From NCBI GenBank assembly GCA_947501615.1, contig CANMWK010000012.1, positions 1-64,000 on the forward strand: 64,000 bases of DNA, given 5' to 3'. Shown one piece after another: positions 53,566-63,153 of this stretch. Made by a program: the position numbers and the translations under genes. A model generated the notes under the pieces. The model saw nothing but the letters and a program-made list of their open reading frames with translations, was not told the DNA's origin and made no database searches. The DNA comes from an uncultured Tenacibaculum sp. (GTDB lineage: Bacteria > Bacteroidota > Bacteroidia > Flavobacteriales > Flavobacteriaceae). Position 1 is the first letter of the stretch. Each line of letters opens with the position of its first letter.

Positions 53566-53793
53566 ATGAATGTTCGTGAAGAAATCAAGCAAAAAGGAGA
53601 GACTATTTTACAAGGCAACGAAGGAAGTTTAAAAGTAATTTTTAATAACCTAATAGGTGAGAATATAAAAGGAGTACTATATCAAGAATACCTTAAAAAT
53701 ATAGCTTTCAATATAGGTTTTGATTATGGTAAAATAATGTTTTTCAAAGATCGAAAGCTAATTGAAATAGGAATAATAAAAAAACAAGCGTGA
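53566..53793 (+). CDS. Small hypothetical protein (cargo gene 3)
   Basis: A 75-aa soluble protein (MNVREEIKQKGETILQGNEG ... IMFFKDRKLIEIGIIKKQA). No recognisable domain. It starts 11 bases after cargo gene 2 and overlaps the next gene by four bases (ATGA-type junction), so it belongs to the same transcript. Confidence 0.6.
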   Translation: MNVREEIKQKGETILQGNEGSLKVIFNNLIGENIKGVLYQEYLKNIAFNIGFDYGKIMFFKDRKLIEIGIIKKQA

Positions 53794-54017
53794 TTATGAA
53801 AGTCTTACCAAATACAATTATAAAAATACTGCTACTTCTAGCACTAGGATATTTACTATTAAATATCATAACAAAAGAAGCAATTGTTGTTATTGCTCTT
53901 CTAGCTACAGTTTCTATAGTACGTCGGTTGTTCAGTTTTGCTTTTTCATTGTTATTTATAGTGGTTAAATGGGCTTGTATTATAGGTGGGATTACTTTGT
54001 TAGTATCAATTATTTGA
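53790..54017 (+). CDS. Small membrane protein (cargo gene 4)
   Basis: A 75-aa very hydrophobic protein with two or three TM helices (IIKILLLLALGYLLLNII, IVVIALLATVSIV, FSLLFIVVKWACIIGGITLL). The ATG at 53790 overlaps the stop of cargo gene 3; a second ATG is at 53796. Function unknown. Confidence 0.6.
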   Translation: MIMKVLPNTIIKILLLLALGYLLLNIITKEAIVVIALLATVSIVRRLFSFAFSLLFIVVKWACIIGGITLLVSII

Positions 54018-54116
54018 TAGCTAAAGAAAATGAAATGAGTAGGTATTTTTCAAGTGAATTGCCCAAATGAATATCGAAGGGAAGTTTACAAATTACGATT
54101 CAAAAAAATAAAAATA

Positions 54117-54566
54117 ATGAAATTACAAGTCAACGAAATAAAGATTAGTTATAAACAAGGTTTACCATCTTCTAAATGGTTAAAAATTAATAGTTCAGAT
54201 TCTGCTGCTCAATTACTTTTCGAGCATTGGGATAAAGACACTATCGGGATTCAAGAAAGCTTCAAAGTACTTTTATTGAACAATAGTAATAAGGCTAAAG
54301 GTATATATCAACTTTCACAGGGAGGAATTACCTCTACGTTAATAGATCTTAGAATTTTGTTTGCAGTTATTCTAAAATCGTTATCCGTAGCTGTAATTTT
54401 AGCACACAACCACCCAAGTGGAAAACTAAACCCTAGTGAGGCAGATCAAAACCTAACAAGAAGAATTAAACAAGCCGCAGAGCTATTTGATATTAAGGTT
54501 TTAGACCATCTTATACTTGCTCCTAATGGTAATTACTACAGTTTTGCAGATAACGGAATTTTGTAA
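54117..54566 (+). CDS. RadC-type JAB domain protein
   Basis: A 149-aa protein with the JAB/MPN metalloprotease-like fold of RadC. The motif HNHPSGKLNPSEADQ (about 98) provides the metal ligands, preceded by LLNNSNKAKGIYQLSQGG. It lacks the N-terminal HhH domain of chromosomal RadC, as is usual for copies on mobile elements. The frame is open 21 codons upstream without a good start context, so I use the ATG at 54117. The activity of RadC proteins is still uncertain. Confidence 0.88.
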   Translation: MKLQVNEIKISYKQGLPSSKWLKINSSDSAAQLLFEHWDKDTIGIQESFKVLLLNNSNKAKGIYQLSQGGITSTLIDLRILFAVILKSLSVAVILAHNHPSGKLNPSEADQNLTRRIKQAAELFDIKVLDHLILAPNGNYYSFADNGIL

Positions 54567-54949
54567 ACTATAAAACTAAATTATAGCTTGTAATCACATG
54601 CTAAATGAAGAGAAATTCATTGAGTATATGATTTTTAAAAAATAACTAATTAGTGAATTAAAAAAGGAGGTATTTTTATGTACCCCCTTTGAACTTCTTT
54701 TCTTTAATAATTGCGAAGAAAGAAAAGAAGCAAAAGAACTTCGCTTGGACGAATTGTTTTTTCTTTATTTTCAATACATCTAGTACAGATAGACTCTTTT
54801 AATTTCTTCCAATTAAGATTTAAAAATTGATTTTTCTAAAAAGGGATATGCCTTCCTAATAGTAATATCATTTTCCTCACTCTTAAAAGGCTTTCCTATT
54901 TTGCCCCAAAAAAATTACCTAGCGTACAACAATTCAAGAAAATTGAAAA
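54567..54949. other. Intergenic region between RadC and traQ
   Basis: About 380 bases between two convergent genes without a credible frame. It includes a hairpin with perfect 12-base arms CTTCTTTTCTTT (54694-54705) and AAAGAAAAGAAG (54719-54730), which could stop transcription from both sides. The rest is plain AT-rich sequence in which I see nothing. Confidence 0.5.
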
Positions 54950-55381
54950 TTAATCGTCCGTTTGTATCTGTGTTCTAAATTCAAAACTCACCTTTTCAGA
55001 TTGCCCAAAGTTGTCTTCTATATATACATCAAACTGATGATTTCCTGTAGAATTAGCGGTGTAATATAACCGAAATGTATCTTTGTTTAAAGGATATAAA
55101 TCATTAGGGATTTCTAATGGTTTATCTTCTAAAAATAACCATCCTTTTCCTTCATTTTGAAAAAAACGAATCTTAAAAGTAGCGTCTTTATAGTCTCCTT
55201 GTTTGTCTAAAGTACAACGTATCTCTACGGTTTCATTTTTAACAATCTCTTCAGGGATTGGTAAATGGGTTAATTGGTACGAATAGGCTTTTTGAATATC
55301 TAATTCTTCCTTGCTACAAGCAGTAGCCAATATGGAAGAAATAATAAAGATAAAGAGCCCTAAAACTGATATGATTTTCAT
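54950..55381 (-). CDS. traQ: Conjugal transfer protein TraQ
   Basis: A 143-aa exported protein (DUF3872/TraQ). An N-terminal signal with a possible lipobox (ILATAC) precedes a beta-rich domain with LPIPEEIVKNETVEIRCTL, NDLYPLNKDTFRLYYTANS and DVYIEDNFGQ, all typical of TraQ from Bacteroidota conjugative elements. Its exact role is not known. It is the last gene of the tra operon here. Confidence 0.9.
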   Translation of the reverse strand: MKIISVLGLFIFIISSILATACSKEELDIQKAYSYQLTHLPIPEEIVKNETVEIRCTLDKQGDYKDATFKIRFFQNEGKGWLFLEDKPLEIPNDLYPLNKDTFRLYYTANSTGNHQFDVYIEDNFGQSEKVSFEFRTQIQTDD

Positions 55382-55394
55382 TTTATTTTAAATT

Positions 55395-55964
55395 TTAATT
55401 TATAAATACGCGTGTTCCTATCCCGAACTGTGATTGCCATTGTGCCAATCCACTTTTGGGTATATAGTTTACTTCAGAAAAAGCAAACAGTACCCAATGG
55501 TTTGATAGGTAGGTTTCAATTGAAAGTGTTGCTTTTCCTCCGTAAACAAATCCAGAGCTGTTGTTAAGCGTTGCTCCATCTTGTAATAATGAGGTGTCGT
55601 TATTAAATACTTCGTAGCCAGCTATACCTGAGACTCCTGTATACACTAAAAAATTCTTTTGATAATTACTAAAAGTTTGTAAAAAGTACCCGATGTTCCC
55701 ATTATAAAAATCGTAGGGTAACCTTTGGTTTTTGTAGTCAAAAGTTTTTCGCTGATACGCTGTTTCAAACTTCCAGTAATTCCCTTTTTTGGTGTTAGTA
55801 ATTACCCCTAACTGAAAACTAAAATTTTCTGATATAGCATCCGTTGAGTTTGTAGGAATTGCACCAGATAGTTGTATAGCCGTTTCGCCTCCCAATAAAC
55901 GTTGAGTATGAACAGGGCTTATAAGTAGTATGAGCCCTGTTAGAATTATGAATCTTATTCCCAT
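55395..55964 (-). CDS. traO: Conjugal transfer protein TraO
   Basis: A 189-aa outer-membrane-type protein. The signal peptide is followed by beta-strand rich sequence (FSFQLGVITNTKKGNYWKFE, GFVYGGKATLSIETYL, FGIGTRVFIN) ending in a barrel-like C-terminus. Position and pattern fit TraO of CTnDOT-like elements. It overlaps traN by ten bases and lies 13 bases before traQ. A traP (primase) gene, present between them in CTnDOT, is absent. Confidence 0.82.
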   Translation of the reverse strand: MGIRFIILTGLILLISPVHTQRLLGGETAIQLSGAIPTNSTDAISENFSFQLGVITNTKKGNYWKFETAYQRKTFDYKNQRLPYDFYNGNIGYFLQTFSNYQKNFLVYTGVSGIAGYEVFNNDTSLLQDGATLNNSSGFVYGGKATLSIETYLSNHWVLFAFSEVNYIPKSGLAQWQSQFGIGTRVFIN

Positions 55965-56875
55965 CTCAACTGTAAATTTTCAATAGTACGAGCTTTATCC
56001 CAATCTTTACTTTCTAATAGAAAAGTTTGATGCCTACCTCCATTCTTTTCAAATACACTTACTTCTAACAGTTTGTCATTAGGTAAAGTCATTTTTCCCA
56101 AACAAAATACGGTACGTTCCTTACTTTTTTTATCCACCTTATCCATGGAATGAAAAACACGAACTGGAGAAAGAGGTACTTCTTGTATGGCTGTTTGTTT
56201 CAAAAGTTTTTTATCAACTACTTTAAAACTAATGAAGTCGATCTCAAAAGGTGTTTTAGAACGATTTTTTAGTTCTGTGTGGAAATACAGCAAGCCTTTT
56301 TCTACATACAAACCTTTTAATCGAAATTGAATTCGTGCTTTTTTTGCCCCAATATGACGGATATGCGTGTCATTATTATTGTAAATAGTGCGCATTACTA
56401 AATCTACCCAACGAGGAGACTCATTGCCTAATTCTTCGAAAAATACAGTTTGCTTATTGGGTTGTACTTGGGCATCTTTTAATACCACCTCGTTCATGTC
56501 AATATTGAGTTTCTCGGGTTCATCAACATACTTCACATTAAAGGCATAAAAACTCCCATCCGCACAAATAACAGTAAGACTTGTTTCGGTATCAAAATAT
56601 TCTTTGTTGGCTTTGATACGCAGTACATTTTCTGCTTGTTTTGCTTTTCCTGCAATAATATTATTACTACCCAAATCAACATAGCGAATAGGAGATTTGA
56701 ATAATAGATGTGAGGTTTTATGGAAACTAACTTCTAGTCCAAAAGGAACAATCATTTCTTGATAAGAAAAAGGCTGGCTTAATCCTTTAAACAAGTCATT
56801 AGATGCTTTTTCTTGTGCGGTTAAACTGCTACATATCATTGTGAAGATGATACTTGCTAAAATTAAATGTTTCAT
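55955..56875 (-). CDS. traN: Conjugal transfer protein TraN (DUF4138)
   Basis: A 306-aa exported protein. The signal peptide ends SSLTAQ. The body includes SYQEMIVPFGLEVSFHKTSH, KSPIRYVDLGSNNI and LKGLYVEKGLLYFHTELKNR, typical of TraN, which is considered an outer-membrane-complex component like VirB9/TrbG. The frame is open 26 codons upstream and overlaps traM, but the signal peptide sets the start at 56875. Confidence 0.9.
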   Translation of the reverse strand: MKHLILASIIFTMICSSLTAQEKASNDLFKGLSQPFSYQEMIVPFGLEVSFHKTSHLLFKSPIRYVDLGSNNIIAGKAKQAENVLRIKANKEYFDTETSLTVICADGSFYAFNVKYVDEPEKLNIDMNEVVLKDAQVQPNKQTVFFEELGNESPRWVDLVMRTIYNNNDTHIRHIGAKKARIQFRLKGLYVEKGLLYFHTELKNRSKTPFEIDFISFKVVDKKLLKQTAIQEVPLSPVRVFHSMDKVDKKSKERTVFCLGKMTLPNDKLLEVSVFEKNGGRHQTFLLESKDWDKARTIENLQLRWE

Positions 56876-56924
56876 ACGATTTAAAGTTTGTGATACTGTG
56901 TAAGCAGTATCGGTTAATAAAAAA

Positions 56925-58133
56925 TTATTGTACCTCAGAAAGCAATAGAACATCGTGTCCTGCTTTAATGGTGATTTTGGTTTGTTGGATTTTGTTTTTT
57001 AGATAATTAGAAGTGCCTTGTATAGCCCCTCTTCCTAAATCAGTTAAGAGCTGCTCAGATGCCGAATTATTAAGTGTAAAACCATTCCCTGATGCATTAC
57101 CTAAACTTGTTAATACTTCTTTGACAGCATTTTGCTCTAGTGTGCCAGGAACAGAAATTCCTTCTTTTCCATCCAAAGCATACACATTAAGTGCTACAGG
57201 AACTAATACCCCTTTGTACTGTATCGAAGCAATAGAAAGCTGCAAACGATTCCCTTCCAATTTCGGTGTAGCGATTAGTATAGTTTGTGTAGGGACAACT
57301 ATATTGGCTACTTGTATAGGTTCTAAAAGCCGAATAGGTACATCTATTCCTTTAGTAATTTCCATAGTTTGATGTATACAAGCCTTGATAGTATTGCGCT
57401 TTATTTGCTGTGTAGTTCCTACAGGAGTTGAAAATAATTGCCCATTAGCCCAATTACTTTCTTGTAAACTTGACACGATACGCTCTTTGTATTGCTGTAC
57501 TGATTTTACATGTCGTTTTTTTGTGCTTCCACTCAAAGGAGATACGTTCATTCCTTGGGCATTTGTAGGTAAATATTTTGCTGCCATTTGATAAGACTTT
57601 TCCATTAAAGCCAACTGGCGATCTTCATTATTAATGGTATTGTCTTTGGAGTTTAATTGCTTTTTTAATGACTCTATTTCTTCCTGTAAAGCTTTAGTTT
57701 CAGTATCATCTTTCATATAAAAATTATCTAAGGTTTGATGCATACTTTTATAGGCAGTAACAGAAGAACCAATAGCACTATTAGATGATTTGAAGGCATT
57801 AGATTTATTTTCAAGAGTATCTGAAGTATTTTGAAATAGATCTGAAAGTGTTGCCATTTCTAATTTTTTACGAGCTTGTTCTTCTTCGAACTGCTGCTTT
57901 TCATAAGCTGATTGTTTATCATCTAGTAGTCCTGTATGTGCAGCTTCTGGAATAGAAATATTCATTCCATGATTTTCATTGATTAATGCTTTTTTATCGT
58001 TACTGCCAGTAGCGAACAATAGATACATTACTCCTATAAACAAGAAGGAAAGCCCTGAGTAAACCAGTATTTTTTTATGCTTTTCTTGCAGTTGTATAGG
58101 TTGCTTTTTGTTGTTATTTGGATTTTGTTTCAT
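56925..58133 (-). CDS. traM: Conjugal transfer protein TraM
   Basis: A 402-aa protein with one TM helix (about 27-43), a central coiled coil (about 140-175) and a C-terminal domain (about 235-402) containing VPIRLLEPIQVANIVVPTQT and GVLVPVALNVYALDGKEGI. This is the VirB10/TrbI-like layout of TraM in CTnDOT-type systems, bridging inner and outer membranes. Confidence 0.9.
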   Translation of the reverse strand: MKQNPNNNKKQPIQLQEKHKKILVYSGLSFLFIGVMYLLFATGSNDKKALINENHGMNISIPEAAHTGLLDDKQSAYEKQQFEEEQARKKLEMATLSDLFQNTSDTLENKSNAFKSSNSAIGSSVTAYKSMHQTLDNFYMKDDTETKALQEEIESLKKQLNSKDNTINNEDRQLALMEKSYQMAAKYLPTNAQGMNVSPLSGSTKKRHVKSVQQYKERIVSSLQESNWANGQLFSTPVGTTQQIKRNTIKACIHQTMEITKGIDVPIRLLEPIQVANIVVPTQTILIATPKLEGNRLQLSIASIQYKGVLVPVALNVYALDGKEGISVPGTLEQNAVKEVLTSLGNASGNGFTLNNSASEQLLTDLGRGAIQGTSNYLKNKIQQTKITIKAGHDVLLLSEVQ

Positions 58134-58169
58134 CTTATTTTGATTTAAAAATTAGAGTCATAAACCACT

Positions 58170-58319
58170 TTATGAGAATGTGGTTATAACCACCACCAAA
58201 GTGAGTAGGATATAGCTTATAAAAAGTATCCATAGTAGCACTTTGGCTTGTCGATTTGTTAAACTTTCACATTGGTTTCGAAGCCATTTTGCTATTCTTT
58301 GTAGGCATAGTAAACTCAT
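58170..58319 (-). CDS. traL: Conjugal transfer protein TraL (small, DUF3989-like)
   Basis: A 49-aa protein too short for most gene callers. It begins MSLLCLQRIAKWLRNQCESL, then TNRQAKVLLW, and ends in one TM helix (ILFISYILLTLVVVITTFS). The layout (amphipathic N-terminus, TNRQ turn, TM helix) and the place between traK and traM match TraL of Bacteroidota elements. Its ATG overlaps the traK stop (ATGA). It is shorter than usual, lacking the polar C-terminal tail. Confidence 0.75.
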   Translation of the reverse strand: MSLLCLQRIAKWLRNQCESLTNRQAKVLLWILFISYILLTLVVVITTFS

Positions 58320-58951
58320 CGCTTGATAGTTTGGATATCAGTATTTACTAATACTCTAAAGCCTTCAATAGTAAAACCTTGAGGGTTGTTGTCTGAACGA
58401 ACAGAATTGACGAGTTGGCAAGTAGTTACTAAACTTCGCTCTGTTTTGTTACTTGCTCTTATAATCCATTGCTTGGCATGCAATACCATTTCATAGGGAT
58501 AGGTATTAAAATTAGTTTGAATACTATCCACTACAATACGCTGATGAATATTTCCAGAAATGATACGATTGTAATACCCTTTTTCAGAAAGGTCTTTGTA
58601 ATAATCAAAAGCACTTTTGTCTGCCATGAATAAGGCTCTTTTGATATTGGATTCAATAGCTTTATTATCAGGAGCAAGTGTAAAAAATAGTTCATGAAAC
58701 CTACGCATATGCTCTCTAGCTTCCACAGGTCTATTTAAGGATGCATCTTGGGATAATGCTAACATCAAAGACTTTCCTTTGTCTAGCACATAAATTTTTT
58801 CACGTTGTGCTTCGGCAAATCGGTAGGAACTAAATATGCTGTAACCTACAATTGCTGTACACAAAACAATAAAGAGAATACTTAATAAGCGGATTTTCTT
58901 AAAACTACTTTCTACAGTAGTTAAGGTTTTAAATTCTATATGTTGTTTCAT
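58316..58951 (-). CDS. traK: Conjugal transfer protein TraK
   Basis: A 211-aa protein with one N-terminal TM helix (about 24-45: LLSILFIVLCTAIVGYSIF) and a periplasmic NTF2/VirB8-like domain (REHMRRFHELFFTLAPDN, YPYEMVLHAKQWIIRASNK, GFTIEGFRVLVNTDI). It matches TraK of CTnDOT-type transfer systems, the inner-membrane VirB8/TrbF counterpart. Its stop overlaps traL, and it lies one base after traJ. Confidence 0.92.
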   Translation of the reverse strand: MKQHIEFKTLTTVESSFKKIRLLSILFIVLCTAIVGYSIFSSYRFAEAQREKIYVLDKGKSLMLALSQDASLNRPVEAREHMRRFHELFFTLAPDNKAIESNIKRALFMADKSAFDYYKDLSEKGYYNRIISGNIHQRIVVDSIQTNFNTYPYEMVLHAKQWIIRASNKTERSLVTTCQLVNSVRSDNNPQGFTIEGFRVLVNTDIQTIKR

Positions 58952-58952
58952 C

Positions 58953-59960
58953 TTATTTTATTTTTAATCGCCCTCGAATATTTCCAGAAGTAGCCCCTGC
59001 CGTAGCTCCAGCTAAATTCCCTGCTTTCTTAGAAGATTGATTTATATTTCTATTGTAGTTCCCCATTCCACCAGCTTGAATAACCCAATTTGCTACCGTT
59101 GGAATCGAGAAATAGCCAATGATTCCGATAAGCATGAAAACCGTATAAATTGTATTTGAGCCATCAGGGATATAGTTAGGGTTAGATAGTGCTTCAATAT
59201 CTTTGGTAAGCATGAGTACTTGAATTTTACCAAGCATAGCTCCAAACAAATTGGCTACAGGTAACCAGAAGTACACACTGATATAGCGGTTAAGCCATGC
59301 AGTAAGTGTAGATTGAAAACCATCCCAAATTGAAAGCGCAAAAGCTATTGGACCAAGAATAGAAAGTACAATAAGGAAGAATGTACGGATGGTATCAATA
59401 ATTAAAGCAGCCGCTTGAAAAATAAGTTCTAATAGGGAACGAAATGCATCTCTCATGCTTTTTTCAAGTTTATACATTCCTTTCTCTACATGCATTCCAG
59501 CCATAGTAGCCAAGTCTGAAGGAGACCAACCTAGCGATTCCAGTTTTTTATCAAACTCTTCGTTACTGATTAAATAAGCGGTTTCAGGATTTCTGAGTAA
59601 GGCTTCTCGTTCAAGCCTATCTTTTTGCGCTTGATAAGATTGCATATCAAAAGTCTGCGTTTCTAAAATGGTCGCTGTTCCCTTGATCACAGGACTGAGG
59701 ACACTATTAATTGTTCCAAGCACTATAGATGGGAAAAAGAGGATACACATTCCTATAGCAAAAGGGCGTAGCATAGGATATACATCAATAGGTTCTGCTC
59801 TTGCTAATGATTGCCATACCCTTGCAGAAACATAGAACAATGCTCCCAAACCAGCGATGGCTTTTGCAATACCTATCATATTACTACACAAAGGCATCAT
59901 TTCGTCGTATAAACTTCGTAATACTTGATGTAGATTGTCGAAATCAGCAATTAAATACAT
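58953..59960 (-). CDS. traJ: Conjugal transfer protein TraJ
   Basis: A 335-aa polytopic membrane protein with about five to six helices (LFYVSARVWQSLA, PFAIGMCILFFPSIVLGTIN, IIDTIRTFFLIVLSILGPIA, FMLIGIIGYFSIPTVANWV). It ends in a Gly/Ala-rich tail. The family is the VirB6/TrbL-like TraJ. It is close to its neighbours on both sides (12 bases to traI, 1 base to traK). Confidence 0.92.
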   Translation of the reverse strand: MYLIADFDNLHQVLRSLYDEMMPLCSNMIGIAKAIAGLGALFYVSARVWQSLARAEPIDVYPMLRPFAIGMCILFFPSIVLGTINSVLSPVIKGTATILETQTFDMQSYQAQKDRLEREALLRNPETAYLISNEEFDKKLESLGWSPSDLATMAGMHVEKGMYKLEKSMRDAFRSLLELIFQAAALIIDTIRTFFLIVLSILGPIAFALSIWDGFQSTLTAWLNRYISVYFWLPVANLFGAMLGKIQVLMLTKDIEALSNPNYIPDGSNTIYTVFMLIGIIGYFSIPTVANWVIQAGGMGNYNRNINQSSKKAGNLAGATAGATSGNIRGRLKIK

Positions 59961-59972
59961 AACTGTTAGATT

Positions 59973-60596
59973 TTACCAATTACGTTCGTTAGCTGTTCCA
60001 TATAAAGCCAATACACGTTTCGTATTGCCTTTTTCCTTTGCTCTCAAATAACTAACTCCAATATTTTTTCGGGTGTAGTAATTCACTAAATCCCTATTGG
60101 CTTTAATTTCTTTGTAAATACGATCTATAATATCCATACGCTCCTTATCATTCATGGATAAGGTTGAAGGATTTATAATCTTTTTTAACTCTTTTACTAA
60201 GCTGCCACTTTCTTCTAATAGCTTAGAATATCCAAATGCAATAGCAGAAAGTTCTTGAGGTGCGTAATTTTCATCATTAAGCATTTTTTGAAAATTATTT
60301 ACGTAGATATCTGAAATTTCTCCAACCATAAGAACTGCTTGTTGTACCCTTCGAGCATCTTTAACCAAATTGTTTACACGCTTTAGTTTGTCATAATACT
60401 TTTTCCCTTGCTCATAGATTTTTACCGTTTCTTTGAAATTGTTTATCATGTTGGTAGCAGTGGTAGAAGTTTGTACAATTTGCTGTGCAGTATTGGCAAT
60501 CCCTTGTGCCAAATTAGTAGGGTCGGTAACCACCCATTGTGCTTGTGTAGTATAAAAACCGATCATACACAATATGCTGAATATGTATTTTTTCAT
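59973..60596 (-). CDS. traI: Conjugal transfer protein TraI (DUF4141)
   Basis: A 207-aa exported helical protein: signal peptide ending GFYTTQA, then QWVVTDPTNLAQGIANTAQQ, typical of DUF4141/VirB5-like TraI. The helical body is followed by RKNIGVSYLRAKEKGNTKRV. It lies between traG and traJ; a separate traH, seen in CTnDOT, is absent. The traG-traI gap is 61 bases, the largest gap in the traE-traK stretch. Confidence 0.88.
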   Translation of the reverse strand: MKKYIFSILCMIGFYTTQAQWVVTDPTNLAQGIANTAQQIVQTSTTATNMINNFKETVKIYEQGKKYYDKLKRVNNLVKDARRVQQAVLMVGEISDIYVNNFQKMLNDENYAPQELSAIAFGYSKLLEESGSLVKELKKIINPSTLSMNDKERMDIIDRIYKEIKANRDLVNYYTRKNIGVSYLRAKEKGNTKRVLALYGTANERNW

Positions 60597-60657
60597 GATG
60601 TATATTTTTAAAAATTAATGTTGCTTTTTACCTCTATTACAAGAGGTTTTGATAAGA

Positions 60658-63153
60658 TTATCTTCGTTGTTCTGCCAATTGCTTAATCGCAGATTCGATA
60701 TCTCCTCCTTTGGTTTTAGCAAGTTCTAAGACCTTCATTTTTTCGGTTTCTTCAGTAGTGTAGGTCAAGTATTCTTCGGCACTTACTTCAGTAGCATAAA
60801 CAGCCGACTGTGTTCCGCCTAATCCAATCCAAACTTCTTTGTATAATCGGCTTGGATGATTGTTTAGGTTTATGGATAAAATCTGTGCTTTCTCTTTTTC
60901 GGTAAGCCCCAACATTTCTTGAATACCATCGAACTTATTCATGTATTTGCGCTGATCAAGAAGTATCTTACAATCCGAATTATTAATAATGGATTCTTTA
61001 ACAATAGGAGATTGAATAATATCATCTACTTCCTGAGTAACTACAATAGCTTCTCCAAAAAACTTTCGTACGGTTTTAAATAGATACTTGATGTACTCCG
61101 CCATGCCTTCCTTGGCAATAGCTTTCCATGCTTCTTCAATTAATATTAGTTTGCGAATTCCTGTGAGTCGTCGCATCTTATTAATGAATACCTCCATGAT
61201 GATAATGGTCACTACAGGAAATAGGATTTTATGATCCTTAATGGCATCTATTTCAAATACAATAAATCGTTTGGTCAACAGGTCTAGTTGCTCAGTTGAA
61301 TTAAGTAAATAATCGTATTCCCCACCTTTGTAATAAGGCTCTAATACATTTAGGAAATTGGCTAAATCAAAGTCTTTTTCTCGTACTGATTTTTCCTCTA
61401 AAATGGTTTTGTAGTCTGTTTTGGCAAATTCATAAAACCCATTGAAAGAAACTTCTGTGGTATTATCTTTTTGAATTTTTTTAATGAATAGGTTTACAGC
61501 ATTTGATAAGGCTACTTCCTCAGAACGTGAAGCGGGTTCGTCGTCTCGCTTCCACAAGGTCATAATAAGTGTTTTGATACTTTCTCTTTTTTCAATATCA
61601 AACACATTATCATCTGTATAAAATGGATTAAACGCAATAGGATTTTCTTCCGTATACGTAAAATAGACTCCATCTTTACCACCTGTTTTTTGACGAACGA
61701 GTTCACATAATCCTTGATAACTATTACCAGTATCTACTAATAACACATGTGTTCCTTGTTCGTAATATTGACGGATTAAATGATTCGTAAAAAAAGATTT
61801 TCCACTTCCTGAAGGACCCAAAATAAACTTGTTTCGGTTGGTGATGATTCCTTTTTTCATTGGTAAATCAGAAATATCTAAATGGATGGGCTTGCCTGTT
61901 AATCTGTCCACCATTTTTATTCCGAAAGGAGATAAGGAATTGCGATAATTTGTTTCTTGGGTAAAGAAACATAACGCAGGGTCTATAAATGTGTAAAAGC
62001 TTTCTTCCGCAGGAAAGTCACCTGCATTGCCTGCCATACCTGCCCAATATAATGTTGCAGTATCTACTGTATTATGATGAGGACGACATTCCATAAGAGC
62101 CAACTGACTACCAACATCATTTTTGATTTGTCTTAATTCTGCTCGGTCATCACTCCAAGCCAATACATTGCAATGGCATCGTACCGAGGTTAGCCCATTT
62201 GAATGTGCTTCATTGAGGTAATTCTCAATCCACTCTTTATTGATTTGATTACTTCGGCTATACTTACCTAGTGAGTGCATATTACGTGCTGATTTTTCAA
62301 ACTTGCGTAAATTCTCATCGCTGTTATCAATAAAAATATATTGGTTGTAAATGTGGTTGCAGTTCAATAGCAATCCCACTGGCGAAGCAAAAGATAATCG
62401 ACAGTCACTACGGTCTGTAGATAATCGTTCAAAACGTTTATCAGTACTTACTTCATTTGGTAAATCTTCAGTATCTGATAGAGTATGTAAGCATAGGATC
62501 TTATCTCCAACTTTTACCTCATCCATGCCTAAATGAATATCTTGTAGTGTAAAATTATCTTGCTCAGAAGTAAGCGATAAATATTCTTCTAAAAGCCCCT
62601 TTTTAGTTGCTGATCCAACAATGTCAGAATCCGTCAAACGCTCCAAGCTTACAAAACCAGAATCATTAATAATACGTTCAAACTGATCTACCGATTCTAT
62701 AAATTTGAGCATAGCTTCTTTGTCTTGAATCTCCTTTGAAATTAAATGCTTGCGGGTGAGTGTTGAAAAACTACTTTGACGACGCATGCGCTCTTTGGTA
62801 GTTTTAGTCACATAGACGTAACAATGATGTGCTAAAAAAGGACGCTCATTAAAATGCTTTTCAAAACTTCGAGACAAAAAACTTAAATCATCTTTTTGAA
62901 TCTCTGGTTCATAGTTTTCTTTTAGATACCAATCCTGTTTATGGACAATACTGAAATCTGGTAATACTTTAATGGCTTTATGCCATGCAGCATGGATCGC
63001 TTCATATTCTTTTGCCGTAATGGTAAATAGCTCGGGTAAAGTAACTTTAAAAGCAATGGTAATATCTGCATCCTTGCTTAAAATACAATTATGTTCTACT
63101 GCCCAGATCGGAAATTTATCAGCAAATGGACTACGTTTAGCTATTGGTCTCAT
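60658..63153 (-). CDS. traG: Conjugal transfer ATPase TraG (VirB4-like)
   Basis: An 831-aa cytoplasmic ATPase that energises the transfer channel. The N-terminal domain starts with PIWAVEHNCILSKDADITIA, and the Walker A GPSGSGKS is near residue 444, followed by LLVDTGNSYQGLCELV. Walker B is ILIEEAWKA near 667, and VVTQEVDDI lies near 695. The length and start match TraG of Bacteroidota elements. The ATG overlaps the traF stop by four bases. Confidence 0.96.
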   Translation of the reverse strand: MRPIAKRSPFADKFPIWAVEHNCILSKDADITIAFKVTLPELFTITAKEYEAIHAAWHKAIKVLPDFSIVHKQDWYLKENYEPEIQKDDLSFLSRSFEKHFNERPFLAHHCYVYVTKTTKERMRRQSSFSTLTRKHLISKEIQDKEAMLKFIESVDQFERIINDSGFVSLERLTDSDIVGSATKKGLLEEYLSLTSEQDNFTLQDIHLGMDEVKVGDKILCLHTLSDTEDLPNEVSTDKRFERLSTDRSDCRLSFASPVGLLLNCNHIYNQYIFIDNSDENLRKFEKSARNMHSLGKYSRSNQINKEWIENYLNEAHSNGLTSVRCHCNVLAWSDDRAELRQIKNDVGSQLALMECRPHHNTVDTATLYWAGMAGNAGDFPAEESFYTFIDPALCFFTQETNYRNSLSPFGIKMVDRLTGKPIHLDISDLPMKKGIITNRNKFILGPSGSGKSFFTNHLIRQYYEQGTHVLLVDTGNSYQGLCELVRQKTGGKDGVYFTYTEENPIAFNPFYTDDNVFDIEKRESIKTLIMTLWKRDDEPASRSEEVALSNAVNLFIKKIQKDNTTEVSFNGFYEFAKTDYKTILEEKSVREKDFDLANFLNVLEPYYKGGEYDYLLNSTEQLDLLTKRFIVFEIDAIKDHKILFPVVTIIIMEVFINKMRRLTGIRKLILIEEAWKAIAKEGMAEYIKYLFKTVRKFFGEAIVVTQEVDDIIQSPIVKESIINNSDCKILLDQRKYMNKFDGIQEMLGLTEKEKAQILSINLNNHPSRLYKEVWIGLGGTQSAVYATEVSAEEYLTYTTEETEKMKVLELAKTKGGDIESAIKQLAEQRR

